Below are positions 25,486 through 34,404 of a stretch of DNA of 64,000 nt, piece after piece. The notes under the pieces were generated by a model, which was given only the letters and a program-made list of their open reading frames with translations, ran no database searches and was not told the origin of the DNA. The translations under genes and the position numbers were made by a program. The stretch lies in the NCBI GenBank assembly GCA_029560455.1, contig JAKQKW010000425.1, positions 14,873 through 78,872 on the forward strand. The letters run 5' to 3'. The DNA comes from Candidatus Rifleibacteriota bacterium. GTDB taxonomy: Bacteria; Riflebacteria; Ozemobacteria; Ozemobacterales; Ozemobacteraceae. Positions within the stretch are counted from its first letter, which is position 1. Each line of letters begins with the position of its first letter.

Positions 25486-26559
25486 CTATTCCCTCAGATA
25501 ACAGCCGCAGGCAGCGGCAAGAGAGTTCTTTTCGGAGTCGTCAACCGGATTGCCGTTAACATAGAGCTGATAAAGCTCACAAACTCTTCTGACTCTTGTG
25601 GTCAGGCTCAACTGTGTGGTCAGCGCCACGTTGATATTTTCGTAATTGGCTCCACCACCGGAGATAATTACTTCGTGAATTGTGAACTCGCGGAACTTGG
25701 TCAGGTAGCTTTCGATCGCTCCGAAGATTTCGCGGCAGAGAAGAGCGAAAACATTTTTTATGACGGTAAAATTGTATTGAACATCCTGCTCTGGCGACGG
25801 CTCTGGCAGGAAACAGATTTCGTTGCGTTTGAACTGGTCAGCATCGGCTTCCGGCACATGAAAATGCTTGCTGATCTGCTTGGTGAAGTCATAGCCACCG
25901 ACCGGTCGATTCTGAAGAACTCTCAACTGACCATCTTTAAAGACACCAATCGAGGTTGACTCGTTGCCAAGATGAATCAGACAGATATTTTTGCCCTTGT
26001 TTTCGTTGGCAGCGAGGTGATGTTCGATCAGATTCGCGACATTGAGAAAGTTCAGATCGACGACAGTCGGGTTCAAACCTGACTGCTGAACGATACCGCC
26101 GGCTTCAAGGAGATTGTTTCTGATGATGGCCATGGCAAGAACTATGTCGTCTTCTTCCCAGGAGCCTATACTCTGCTGCACCATATGCCAGTTTTCGAAG
26201 GGCAGTGGCATTATCGGAACAAAGTCTTCCTTGATAGCTTCATCCATCTCTTTTTTTGAGTATCTCGGCGGGGTAACCAGCAGATTGATCAGAGCGGCAT
26301 GGTCTGGAAGCAACATCAGAATATTTTCGTAAGGCAGTTTAGACTCTTTTACCAGCGAGGTAACAGCCTTTTTGAGCGGCAGCGGATCTATAATCGGGTA
26401 TTCGATGAAAGTTGACGCAACAAAATCTTTCGGAGTGCTTGTAGAAAGACACTTTTTCAGGCGAACTTCACCCGGCCCTGTCGACTCGAGCGACAGAAGC
26501 CTCAATTCATAGGTTCCAAGTTCGAGAACCGTATTAAATTTTGAGCCAGACCTTCCCAT
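25486..26559 (-). CDS. pilM: PilM, actin-like pilus assembly ATPase
   Basis: A 357-residue cytoplasmic protein of the PilM/FtsA-like actin fold. The N-terminal strand begins with LELGTYELRLL. The nucleotide-binding motif IHLGNESTSIGVF lies at about 195-207, and the C-terminal ISGGGANYENI at about 297-307 is the glycine-rich adenosine motif. It binds the PilN N-terminus. The start overlaps the stop of pilB by 1 base, and pilN follows after 2 bases. Length is typical. No key residue appears missing. Confidence 0.88.
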   Translation of the reverse strand: MGRSGSKFNTVLELGTYELRLLSLESTGPGEVRLKKCLSTSTPKDFVASTFIEYPIIDPLPLKKAVTSLVKESKLPYENILMLLPDHAALINLLVTPPRYSKKEMDEAIKEDFVPIMPLPFENWHMVQQSIGSWEEDDIVLAMAIIRNNLLEAGGIVQQSGLNPTVVDLNFLNVANLIEHHLAANENKGKNICLIHLGNESTSIGVFKDGQLRVLQNRPVGGYDFTKQISKHFHVPEADADQFKRNEICFLPEPSPEQDVQYNFTVIKNVFALLCREIFGAIESYLTKFREFTIHEVIISGGGANYENINVALTTQLSLTTRVRRVCELYQLYVNGNPVDDSEKNSLAAACGCYLRE

Positions 26560-28334
26560 CAGTTACTTCCCATGTTGATCATAATATACTCTTCTATCGG
26601 AACTTCGCCATCAAGCACTTTCGATAAACAGCAGTCAGCAAGGGTTTTAACCTTGCGCTTGCGTAGATACTGCATGAGTTCAACGCTGGTGCGACGCTGC
26701 CCGATCAGTTCCTTGAGTTCAGGAGTTACTTCAACGACTTCATAGAGACCGGTTCTGTCTTTAAAACCGCTGTTATTACAATCTTTGCAGCCAACACCAC
26801 GATAAAGCGGGTGTCCTTCAAGGTCTTTCATTTCAAGGCCAAGAGAAGCCGCTATGTATGGCGTTGTGTCGATAAGGGTTTTGCAGATCGGGCAGATTTT
26901 TCTGACGAGGCGCTGGCCGACCAGCAGACAGAGAGCTGATGCATACAGATATGGGTCAATACCAAGGTTCTCAAGGCGGCTGATCGTTTCGATAGCTGTA
27001 TTGGCGTGAATTGTCGAGAAAACCATGTGACCAGTGAGGGCGGCTTTAATAGTAATTTCGGCGGTTTCATAGTCGCGGATTTCGCCGACGAGAATGATAT
27101 CAGGGTCGAGACGCAGAATGGAGCGCAGGCCCCTTGCAAATGTCAGAGAGCGGGACGGGTCATTCTTGTTTTCCTGGACCTGCATCTGATGCACGCCGGG
27201 AATCTTGAATTCGACCGGGTCTTCTACGGTGATGATCTTTTTCTGGCGGCTGTTGATAAGGGAAAGGGCCGAATAGAGCGTGGTCGTTTTACCGGAGCCT
27301 GTAGGGCCGGCAAGCAGACAGAGACCCCAGGGGCGCCCGATGTTGAATTCGAATATCTGCAGATCGTCTTCGTGAAAGCCCAGCCCTTTGAGGTCAAGGT
27401 TGACGCGGCCGGAGTCGAGAACTCGGATGGTGCAGTTCTGCCCATAGATCGAAGGAAGAATGGCAACGCGGAACTCGATATGCTGCCCTTTGACCTTGAG
27501 CTTGAAGTTGCCGTCCTGCGGCATGAAGCGTTCAGTGATGTCGAGGTTCGACATGATCTTGATACGCGAAATAATGGCCTGCTGAGCCGCTCTTTCGATT
27601 GGGAGAATATCGTAAAGAATACCATCGATGCGGTATCTGACCTGAATAATCTTTTCGAAGGCTTCGATATGAATATCCGATGCGCGCATCTTTACGGCAT
27701 CGAGAATGATCTTGTGAACCAGAGTAACTATCGAAGTCTGGTCAGATTCGCGTTTCAGCTCTTCAAGGTTGAGATCGCTGGCTGTCTGACCAGAATAAGC
27801 TTCTGAAAACTGGTTTTCTTCTTTGCTGAATTCAAGTTTGACATCTTTGAGCAGTTCGTCCATCGGAACATTGTCAAGAACGTTCTGCGGCCGATAAATT
27901 ACATCGTTGATAATATGAAGAATCTGCGACTTCATCGCAATGACCCATTTGATGAACATATAACCGGTAGCCATTTTGATGCTGTCGAACATCTTGACGT
28001 TGGTCGGGTCAAATACGGCAATCGTCAGCGATTTTGGTTCTTTTCTGATCGGGATGAACTTGTAGGTTTTGATAAGACTTTCGGGTATCTGCCTGATAAG
28101 CTCGGTGTTCAGTTCCATGTTCAACAGATTCATGAACTCGATGCCATGCTGAGTCGACAGGCCGCGAAAGAGGGTCTCTTCGTTCAGAGCCTTATCTTCG
28201 ATAAGAATCTCACCAATCATCTTGCGCGAAGACGGCTGGCGCTTGAGTGCCGCATCGAGCTGCTGCTGCGTGATCGCACGCATCTCAATGAGGATCTCAC
28301 CGATTCTTTTGCGTTTCAGAAAATCATTGGTCAT
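26559..28334 (-). CDS. pilB: Type IV pilus/type II secretion assembly ATPase PilB/GspE
   Basis: A 591-residue hexameric motor ATPase driving pilus or pseudopilus polymerisation. An MshEN/T2SSE_N domain (about 10-150) shows repeated IGEILIE motifs of the c-di-GMP-binding type. The core has Walker A GPTGSGKT (343-350), an Asp box around VEDPVE, Walker B ILVGEIRD, a His box FSTIHANTA, and a CPIC...CKDC tetracysteine zinc site at about 480-520. All catalytic motifs are intact. It is the first gene of the pilBMNO(P) run, 59 bases after the prepilin genes. A GGDEF enzyme at 42473-44551 could supply c-di-GMP. Confidence 0.93.
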   Translation of the reverse strand: MTNDFLKRKRIGEILIEMRAITQQQLDAALKRQPSSRKMIGEILIEDKALNEETLFRGLSTQHGIEFMNLLNMELNTELIRQIPESLIKTYKFIPIRKEPKSLTIAVFDPTNVKMFDSIKMATGYMFIKWVIAMKSQILHIINDVIYRPQNVLDNVPMDELLKDVKLEFSKEENQFSEAYSGQTASDLNLEELKRESDQTSIVTLVHKIILDAVKMRASDIHIEAFEKIIQVRYRIDGILYDILPIERAAQQAIISRIKIMSNLDITERFMPQDGNFKLKVKGQHIEFRVAILPSIYGQNCTIRVLDSGRVNLDLKGLGFHEDDLQIFEFNIGRPWGLCLLAGPTGSGKTTTLYSALSLINSRQKKIITVEDPVEFKIPGVHQMQVQENKNDPSRSLTFARGLRSILRLDPDIILVGEIRDYETAEITIKAALTGHMVFSTIHANTAIETISRLENLGIDPYLYASALCLLVGQRLVRKICPICKTLIDTTPYIAASLGLEMKDLEGHPLYRGVGCKDCNNSGFKDRTGLYEVVEVTPELKELIGQRRTSVELMQYLRKRKVKTLADCCLSKVLDGEVPIEEYIMINMGSN

Positions 28335-28393
28335 TGGTTTAAACAGTCCTTCCTCAAAGATATCGGCAGCTGCGGCAAATTCGTTAATGTTTT

Positions 28394-29059
28394 TTAGTGA
28401 GCGTTTCCTGAAGAGTCTTTTATCTTTATCTGGGTAAAGTCGAGTGGAGTGCGGGCAGGTGTGGGGTCAAAAGGCTGTGCGTATACCGCTGCCGACGTCC
28501 GGGTATCAAAAAACAGGATCGTGTCATAAGTCGTATTAAACTCGGTATTGCTGTCGCCATTGAGAAATGCAAATTCTGAATCTGACATATCACTGTTGCC
28601 ATCTATATCAAAATCAAAGCGTCCGTTTGCATTACTGTCGTAAAAATATGCCGAAGGTTCTGATACTTCAATGTCTGGAGGCGTAATATTGCCGCCACTG
28701 AAGGGGTCTGTGAATACAGGCATGGCAGGGATATATTTGATATTCTGTCGACGGGTTGGAGCATTGTTGATGATCTGAATAGGCCCTGAAACCAGCTCTG
28801 ATCCGTCGGCTGCGCCGGATAATGGGTTGGCATGCAACAGAGTCCCGCCCTTGTAGACACTTACCGCAAATGGGCCGCGCAGATTGTCGCCGCGAAACTG
28901 ATTCAGCGAGTTTCTGAAAGTGGCGGCGTTCTGTTTGAGTACCGAGAGACGGGCGTCGGTAATATAGTCATTGTAATAAGGCACCGCGACGCCGACCAGA
29001 ATGCTGATTATGGCGATCACTATGAGAAGTTCGATAATGGTAAAACCTTTTTTTAACAT
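28394..29059 (-). CDS. Type IV prepilin/pseudopilin with calcium-loop-like insert
   Basis: A prepilin-like protein of about 221 residues. I place the start at the ATG at 29059, which has GAGGAT upstream and gives the class III signal MLKKG|FTIIELL with Glu5 after cleavage; a longer frame would add a non-pilin extension. A hydrophobic N-terminal helix is followed by a globular domain. Near residues 155-180 an Asp/Asn-rich stretch (DSNANGRFDFDIDGN) looks like a dockerin/EF-type Ca-binding loop, as in calcium-dependent GspG pseudopilins. The gene is third in a three-prepilin series just before pilB, 10 bases after the previous one. Confidence 0.82.
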   Translation of the reverse strand: MLKKGFTIIELLIVIAIISILVGVAVPYYNDYITDARLSVLKQNAATFRNSLNQFRGDNLRGPFAVSVYKGGTLLHANPLSGAADGSELVSGPIQIINNAPTRRQNIKYIPAMPVFTDPFSGGNITPPDIEVSEPSAYFYDSNANGRFDFDIDGNSDMSDSEFAFLNGDSNTEFNTTYDTILFFDTRTSAAVYAQPFDPTPARTPLDFTQIKIKDSSGNAH

Positions 29060-29069
29060 GCTTGAATCC

Positions 29070-29666
29070 TCACCAGTCAGTGTAATTGGTTCCGTCGATG
29101 GCCTGAACGAAACCGCGTCTTCGATTGCCCGGAGGGGCGTCGTTTTCGACAGGGGCAACGTCGAGTATGCCCACGTGATCGGCAGGTACCGGGCCTACAA
29201 TTGCCCCGTTCTCAAATATGACCGAATTCGTTCCTGAGGCGTAATGCACTCGCCAGGTCGCGGCCCCTACAAATGGATCGATTGGGATGCTGTTAAGATA
29301 TGGTTTAGGGTAAAAACTGGCTCTTACAGTGACCCCATCAGGGTCGAGAACATCGTGTTTGCCGGTTCCGCCACCAAGCTGATCAGGGCGCATCAATGCA
29401 TTTAGAGATGGTGGGTAGAGATTTGAATCTGGAATCAGGTAGAGGTTGTTATAGCCATACTGTCTGACGACGGCATTGCGGCAGTCGCGCTTCCAGAGAC
29501 TGATAGCCTGTCTGATCTGTGCCAGGTTGTTTTCGAGCTCGGTTTCTTTGGTTTTGATGAACATCAATTCTGCTACCGGCACAGTTGCAGTCGAAATAAC
29601 CCCAAGCAATGCAACGACCAGAAGCATTTCGAACAGTGAAAAGCCTTTGCGTCTGTTACCATTCAT
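29070..29666 (-). CDS. Prepilin-like minor pseudopilin
   Basis: About 198 residues starting at the ATG at 29666, giving the class III signal MNGNRRKG|FSLFEMLLVVALLGV with Glu5. The hydrophobic N-terminal helix is followed by a charged linker and a predicted alpha/beta globular domain. A longer in-frame start would create an extension untypical of prepilins, so it is rejected. The gene overlaps the preceding prepilin gene by 11 bases and is followed by the next after 10 bases, so the three are co-translated. A minor or initiating pseudopilin is likely, but which (GspH-J type) is not decided. Confidence 0.78.
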   Translation of the reverse strand: MNGNRRKGFSLFEMLLVVALLGVISTATVPVAELMFIKTKETELENNLAQIRQAISLWKRDCRNAVVRQYGYNNLYLIPDSNLYPPSLNALMRPDQLGGGTGKHDVLDPDGVTVRASFYPKPYLNSIPIDPFVGAATWRVHYASGTNSVIFENGAIVGPVPADHVGILDVAPVENDAPPGNRRRGFVQAIDGTNYTDW

Positions 29667-30417
29667 CGGTGTTGCTCCCGTCGAGTGCGATGCCGGCACC
29701 GCTCGAGTAGATATCCATGACGCCGCGGCGTGAGACCCTCTCTGAAAGAGGCCCAACGCCGTCATCAAAGTTCTTTTGCTGGATTTCCCATGTATATGAG
29801 GAAACCGGCACTGCATTAGCAGGAATCCTGGGATTATAGTAGGCCGGTCTGAAAGTCCAGGTGGCATTTGGATACCAGCTTTGAAAGGGATGTGGCGGCA
29901 GATTGCGCAGAAAGCGTCTGGAAATGTTCAGGGTAACATTTCCAGCAAGGGAGTCCGGATGGCTTGATCCAGTAGCAACTACAACTGGGTAGCCTTGGTA
30001 AGTCAGATGAAATGGAGTTGGGGGATAACCCCAGCCATCTTCTACTATGCGTTGAGTAAAAGATGAGATTGCTGCAGAAGCTACAGCGTCGTTCACTGTG
30101 GGATCATAGGTGCTGTTGCCAATTGGTGGTAGCTCATGGGCTTTTTTTATTTTTTCGATTCCATGAACTCTGACAAATGTTCTCATGCCTTCGCTGAACA
30201 AAACTGTAGATAGTTGCGATTTGCCGCCGGAGATCGCGAGTCGCACGTCATTGAGAATCTTTTTCAGGCGGCGTTCTTTTTCGCGCTGTTGCACGATTTT
30301 GTATACAGGAAAAGCAAGAGCAGCCATCAGGGCGATGATAACCGTGACGATGAGAATTTCTATCAAGGTTACACCCGCATCGAACCGGCGTCTGATTATG
30401 ACTGCTCCTGCGTTCAT
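29656..30417 (-). CDS. Prepilin-like minor pseudopilin, large
   Basis: A 253-residue protein with a class III signal: a basic tail and cleavage at G|VTLIEILIV near residue 15, with Glu5 of the mature protein present. The mature domain is larger than usual for a major pilin, with beta-rich C-terminal parts (YTWEIQQKNFDDG and a short SGAG tail), so it may be a GspK/J-type tip or minor pseudopilin. It is first in the three-prepilin series, 8 bases after the S41 protease gene, and overlaps the next prepilin gene by 11 bases. Confidence 0.78.
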   Translation of the reverse strand: MNAGAVIIRRRFDAGVTLIEILIVTVIIALMAALAFPVYKIVQQREKERRLKKILNDVRLAISGGKSQLSTVLFSEGMRTFVRVHGIEKIKKAHELPPIGNSTYDPTVNDAVASAAISSFTQRIVEDGWGYPPTPFHLTYQGYPVVVATGSSHPDSLAGNVTLNISRRFLRNLPPHPFQSWYPNATWTFRPAYYNPRIPANAVPVSSYTWEIQQKNFDDGVGPLSERVSRRGVMDIYSSGAGIALDGSNTDEW

Positions 30418-30425
30418 CTGCTTCC

Positions 30426-31883
30426 TTACTGCTCTTTCGAATCCATCAGCGGCATAAAGACATTGGTTGATTTGAGAATGTCGATTGCCCGCTGTAGCTG
30501 CGTATCATAAGGGTTGACAACATACTGTTCGATCCTGCCCTGGGTCAGACTGTCGGGTGGCTCGACAAAACCGCTGAGTTTATAAGATTCAGAACCATTG
30601 GCGGTGGTTACGGTAATCGTGCCTGAGCTGAGTTCAACCTTGAGGATGGCACTTGCAGTAGCAGAGACAGGTGCTGATGCAACTTCGGCTTCTGGCTTCC
30701 TGATATTGTGGGCGTTGCTGAGCTTCTGCAGGTATTTCTGGTCGAGTTCGACCGCTTTGCGGATCTCTTCCTGTTTGCTTTCATCGAGCTTCGGCAGTTC
30801 AACTTCGATGTCGGGGGTGATGCCGGACTTGTGGATGTTAACACCTGACGGGGTGTAGTAGAGTGCGGTTGTGAGAGCCATGGCCGAACCGTCGTTCAGA
30901 GATATGACGGTCTGAACCGAGCCTTTGCCGAAAGACTTCTTGCCGAGCAGCAGGCCACGTTTGTTGTCTTTGATAGCTCCGGCAACGATTTCAGAGGCCG
31001 AAGCCGAGCCTTCGTTGATCAGCACAATAAGAGGCAGCATCGGGTGGTATTTGAAGAAAGAACTGTAGGTATTTTCTTCGCCATCGCGGCCTTTGATCGA
31101 AACGATATCACCCTTGGGAATGAATTTGCGACCAACTTCAACAGCAGAAGTAAGAAGGCCGCCAGGATTGTTGCGCAGGTCGAGAATGATCGAGCCGACA
31201 CCGCTCTTTTCAAGCTCGATCATCGCCTTTTCAAGGTCTTCTGATGAGGTCTGAATGAACTGTGTCAGGCGTATATAGCCGACATTCGGCGCAATTACCC
31301 AGTATTTTACGCTGGGCAGCTTGATTATCTCGCGTTCGAGTTCGTAATCTTTCGATTCCTTTTCTCCCTCGCGCAGAACAGAGATGACGACTTTGCTGCC
31401 GACCGGGCCACGCAGCAGCTTTACTGCGTCGTGCAGGGCGATGTCGATGACGTCTTTGCCGTCGATTTTAATGATCATGTCTCCGGCGAGAATGCCGGCG
31501 CGGGCCGCAGGAGTGTCGTCAATCGGCGAGATGACTGTGAGCATGCGGTCTTTGATCGAAATGACAATGCCGAGACCGCCGAATTCACCCTGAGTTTCGA
31601 CCTGCATTTCTTTAAAACTTTTCGGTTCCATGAAGCGGGTGTATGGGTCGTCAAGCTTTTTGAGCATGCCTTCAATGGCACCGTAGATCAGCTTCTGTTC
31701 ATCGATGTTTTCGTCGACGTAGTCTGATTTGATAAGCTCAAGAACCTTCTTGATAAGGTCTAGAGATTTGAAATAGGTTATATTGGTGGAAGAGGCGGTA
31801 GCGGTGTTGTGCGAAAGCACGAACAGGAGCCCTAGACCAACGCCCAATATAATAATGCTGCGGAAAAATTTTCTGACCATCAT
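30426..31883 (-). CDS. ctpA: Carboxy-terminal processing protease (S41 family, CtpA/Prc)
   Basis: A 485-residue periplasmic serine protease. An N-terminal signal/anchor (hydrophobic 8-25) is followed by the S41 N-terminal domain, a PDZ domain (about 85-170) and the catalytic core. The nucleophilic Ser lies in EGSASASE and the general-base Lys in GKKSFGKGS. A C-terminal extension of about 80 residues ends in a short polar segment. Such enzymes trim or degrade envelope proteins, including peptidoglycan hydrolases. It is upstream of the prepilin genes in the same direction (8-base gap) and is driven by a good promoter at 31924-31952. It may regulate the EnvC/hydrolase system encoded next door (inference). 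Confidence 0.92.
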   Translation of the reverse strand: MMVRKFFRSIIILGVGLGLLFVLSHNTATASSTNITYFKSLDLIKKVLELIKSDYVDENIDEQKLIYGAIEGMLKKLDDPYTRFMEPKSFKEMQVETQGEFGGLGIVISIKDRMLTVISPIDDTPAARAGILAGDMIIKIDGKDVIDIALHDAVKLLRGPVGSKVVISVLREGEKESKDYELEREIIKLPSVKYWVIAPNVGYIRLTQFIQTSSEDLEKAMIELEKSGVGSIILDLRNNPGGLLTSAVEVGRKFIPKGDIVSIKGRDGEENTYSSFFKYHPMLPLIVLINEGSASASEIVAGAIKDNKRGLLLGKKSFGKGSVQTVISLNDGSAMALTTALYYTPSGVNIHKSGITPDIEVELPKLDESKQEEIRKAVELDQKYLQKLSNAHNIRKPEAEVASAPVSATASAILKVELSSGTITVTTANGSESYKLSGFVEPPDSLTQGRIEQYVVNPYDTQLQRAIDILKSTNVFMPLMDSKEQ

Positions 31884-31923
31884 GAAGCTCCTTCAGACCC
31901 GACAAAGTTTTTATCAGTTAATA

Positions 31924-31952
31924 ATATTAACACAACGAAAAATACTTTACAA
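31924..31952 (-). promoter_or_regulatory. Sigma-70-like promoter of the S41 protease gene
   Basis: On the minus strand TTGTAA (31952-31947) and TAATAT (31929-31924) are 17 bases apart, about 40 bases before the ATG at 31883. A GAAGGAG ribosome site follows, so expression of ctpA and possibly the three prepilin genes starts here. Confidence 0.6.
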
Positions 31953-32246
31953 AAGACACAAAATAATTCCGGGGCGATCGCACTAAAATGCCCGTGTCCC
32001 TGTCAAAACAACATTCCCGTTACCCGACTTTCCCCTTCAGGGGCAAGCGCGAGTGCAGGCTCCACGGGACGAATCTTAATAACGTCATTCCGGGCGTAGA
32101 CCCGGAATCCAGAACTTTAATGCAATTGCTCTGAAAATAATTCACGGCAAATATAAGTTCTATCTTCCGTTTGATGTATTTGACCCGCATGTGTTTGAAG
32201 GCGTCTATGGCACCTGCCGGGTAAAATGCTGACGGTGTGCCGGAGT
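31953..32246. other. Non-coding interval between ctpA promoter and envC
   Basis: A stretch of about 290 bases without a convincing gene. It holds the repeat-like hairpin listed separately (32087-32108), a CCCC-TTCA-GGGG mini-hairpin near 32034 and no clear terminator for envC. Open frames here are short. Confidence 0.5.
32087..32108. repeat. Possible dispersed intergenic hairpin repeat
   Basis: The bases ATTCCGGG and CCCGGAAT form a perfect 8-base stem with a 6-base loop, CGTAGA. The wider context resembles the intergenic GTCATTCC-type palindromic repeats seen in many bacterial genomes. Only one copy is in this window, so repetition is inferred, not seen. Confidence 0.4.
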
Positions 32247-33467
32247 TTAAGAATCAGCAGGCAGATAGGGCAGTGGCAGTTGTTTTTTGCCGCCAAAACG
32301 GATTTCGAAATGCAGAGCCTGGTTGCGTCCACCGGCAATCTGTCCGATAGTTTCACCTTTTTCAACGATCTGATTCAATCCGACCCAGATATTGTCCAGT
32401 CTGGCATAAACAGTTGAAAAACCTCGCTGGTGGCCAATAATGATGACATCGCCAAGGCCACTGATGGTGCCCTTGTAAAGGACTTTTCCCTTGGCTGCGG
32501 CCATTACTTCAGTTTCGGCGTTGACCTTTATCAGCAGAGCCGCTGAGTTTTCGTCGCCGCTCTGCTGAGAACCGAGGCGGGAACTTTTTTCGACCGGCCA
32601 GATAAATTTCATTACTTTTGCCGCCTCAGGAGCATTGCCTGGCAGGGGCCCCTCTTTGACAGCGCGTGGCATTGCTGGTCGTGCGACCGCCGGTTGTTTC
32701 AGTTCTTCTTCAAATTCAGGCGTGTGCAGCGAACGCTCGGCTCTTGATATTTCGTCTTCGAGACGTTCCCTGGCTCCCGCCAGCTCCTTTTCCCGGGCCA
32801 GAAAAAGTTTCTTTTCGAGAAGGATGGTAGAAAGCATGGCATTCAAAGCAGAGTTGTCGCGGTTGAGTTTTTTCTGCTTTTCGTCGAGTTCCAGTTTGCC
32901 AGCTTCAAGATGCAGGTGTTTTTTCTGAAGTTCGGTTGCCAGAGCTCTCTGCTGCCGGTCACGTTTTTTAAGGTCTTCGATAAGCTCGCTGTCACTCTGC
33001 AGAAGATATTTTACCATGTGGTAGCGGTTGAGAAACGAGTTCAGATCGCGGGCCGAAAATACCGAGCTGAGCAGGGTGCCCTGTCTGATTTTATGCAACT
33101 GCACCAGTCTGGCACGAAAACGCGCCAGCAAAGCCTTGAGTTGTTCGCGCCCGGTTTTAGACTCTTCTTCAAGCCTGGCAATCTGGGCAGTTGTTTCGTT
33201 CTGGCTCAAGGTCAGCTGCTCGATCTGAGATTTCAGCTGCGCGACTTCTGACTGCTTTTCCTTGATGCGGGCTTCGAGAGACCGGGTTTTTTTCTGGCTG
33301 TCGCTGACTTTAAGCTTAAGATAGTCAAGCTGCAGATTAATCGCGGCAATTTCGTTCTGCAGTTCTTCGGTGTTTGTTGCTCGGGATGGAGCGCCAGGCA
33401 GAACAACCGGAAATATCAGAAACAGAACAAAAAGACAGATGGTTTCCCTGAGACGGCACAAGGGCAT
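32247..33467 (-). CDS. envC: Murein hydrolase activator EnvC-like (coiled coil plus M23/LytM domain)
   Basis: A 406-residue periplasmic protein starting at the ATG at 33467 (an upstream in-frame start overlaps ftsX and hides the signal peptide). The signal peptide (hydrophobic 9-22, PGAPSRA) is followed by a long coiled coil (about 30-230) and a C-terminal LytM/M23 domain (about 290-400). Conserved zinc-binding positions of true M23 enzymes seem partly absent, e.g. GHQRGFSTVYARL has Ala where YxHL expects His. This suits a non-catalytic amidase activator. It is coupled to ftsX by a 1-base gap. In E. coli FtsEX controls EnvC at the division site; the same role is likely here. Confidence 0.82.
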   Translation of the reverse strand: MPLCRLRETICLFVLFLIFPVVLPGAPSRATNTEELQNEIAAINLQLDYLKLKVSDSQKKTRSLEARIKEKQSEVAQLKSQIEQLTLSQNETTAQIARLEEESKTGREQLKALLARFRARLVQLHKIRQGTLLSSVFSARDLNSFLNRYHMVKYLLQSDSELIEDLKKRDRQQRALATELQKKHLHLEAGKLELDEKQKKLNRDNSALNAMLSTILLEKKLFLAREKELAGARERLEDEISRAERSLHTPEFEEELKQPAVARPAMPRAVKEGPLPGNAPEAAKVMKFIWPVEKSSRLGSQQSGDENSAALLIKVNAETEVMAAAKGKVLYKGTISGLGDVIIIGHQRGFSTVYARLDNIWVGLNQIVEKGETIGQIAGGRNQALHFEIRFGGKKQLPLPYLPADS

Positions 33468-33468
33468 T

Positions 33469-34383
33469 TCAGACCCCTTCTGGCGTAGATTTGCTGAATC
33501 TGTTGATGTCGCGCAACGACAGCAGACTGCCGGATATGCCCAGCACAAGCCCCATCATGCAGAGTTTGGCGGCAAGTTTGAACATCTGTTCAAAACCGAT
33601 GCTGGCTGTGAAAAATGGAATAAGTTCGGCGAGCTTGCCAAGGGCAAAGCGATAGGTGGCAAACAGAACGATGATTGCCAGAAACGAGCCAACCATGCCT
33701 TGAATGAAACCTTCAACGATGAACGGGCCCCTGACGAACCAGTTGGTCGCTCCGACCAGCTTCATGATGATAATTTCTTCACGGCGCATGTAGAGAGTCA
33801 GGCGAACGGTGTTGTAAACGATGAACAGGGAGGCGAGGCCCAGCATGATCACGATTACCAGGCTGGTGACCCACAAAAGATGCGACAGACCCTGAAATTG
33901 TTGAAAAAGCTCTTCGCCATAGCTGAAGTTGTCGATCAGTGGTTCTGATTTGAGTCTTTCCAGAAGCGGCGGTAATTGTGTGCCGGCCTTGACTTTCATT
34001 CGCAGTGTGGTTGGCAGCGGGTTTTCTTCGGGAGTTATGCCGATCTGCATCAACTGCTGGTCGTCAGGGTTGCTGAACAACTCTTTGGCCGCCTGCTCAG
34101 GAGTGACGACCATGATATTCTCTATCTCTTCAAGACTGGTGAGACGAAGGCTGAGCGTTTTGGCATCAGAAATCGAGACCTCGGGCTTGAGGTATGCGGT
34201 CACCAGAGCTTCAGCCTGCATCTGATAAAGAAATGATTCCATGTTCATGGTAGCGAGCAGAAAAGCGCCCATCATGATCAGTGCAATGCCTATGGTCGAT
34301 ATGGTTATGAACGACATCATGCCTGACCGGCGCAGATTGGTCGCGGCTTCGCTCATAAAAAAGTTCAGGTTGGCTAAAGACAT
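33469..34383 (-). CDS. ftsX: Cell division ABC transporter-like permease FtsX
   Basis: A 304-residue inner-membrane protein with the FtsX layout: first helix at about 27-47, a periplasmic domain (about 50-170) that contacts EnvC, then three helices at about 180-200, 230-250 and 275-295. The periplasmic part contains a motif like VVTPEQAAKELF. With FtsE it transmits ATP hydrolysis to periplasmic EnvC to activate septal peptidoglycan amidases. The gene is 21 bases downstream of ftsE and 1 base upstream of the envC start, so the three form one operon. Confidence 0.9.
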   Translation of the reverse strand: MSLANLNFFMSEAATNLRRSGMMSFITISTIGIALIMMGAFLLATMNMESFLYQMQAEALVTAYLKPEVSISDAKTLSLRLTSLEEIENIMVVTPEQAAKELFSNPDDQQLMQIGITPEENPLPTTLRMKVKAGTQLPPLLERLKSEPLIDNFSYGEELFQQFQGLSHLLWVTSLVIVIMLGLASLFIVYNTVRLTLYMRREEIIIMKLVGATNWFVRGPFIVEGFIQGMVGSFLAIIVLFATYRFALGKLAELIPFFTASIGFEQMFKLAAKLCMMGLVLGISGSLLSLRDINRFSKSTPEGV

Positions 34384-34404
34384 CAGAAAAAGCTCCGGAT
34401 TCGT

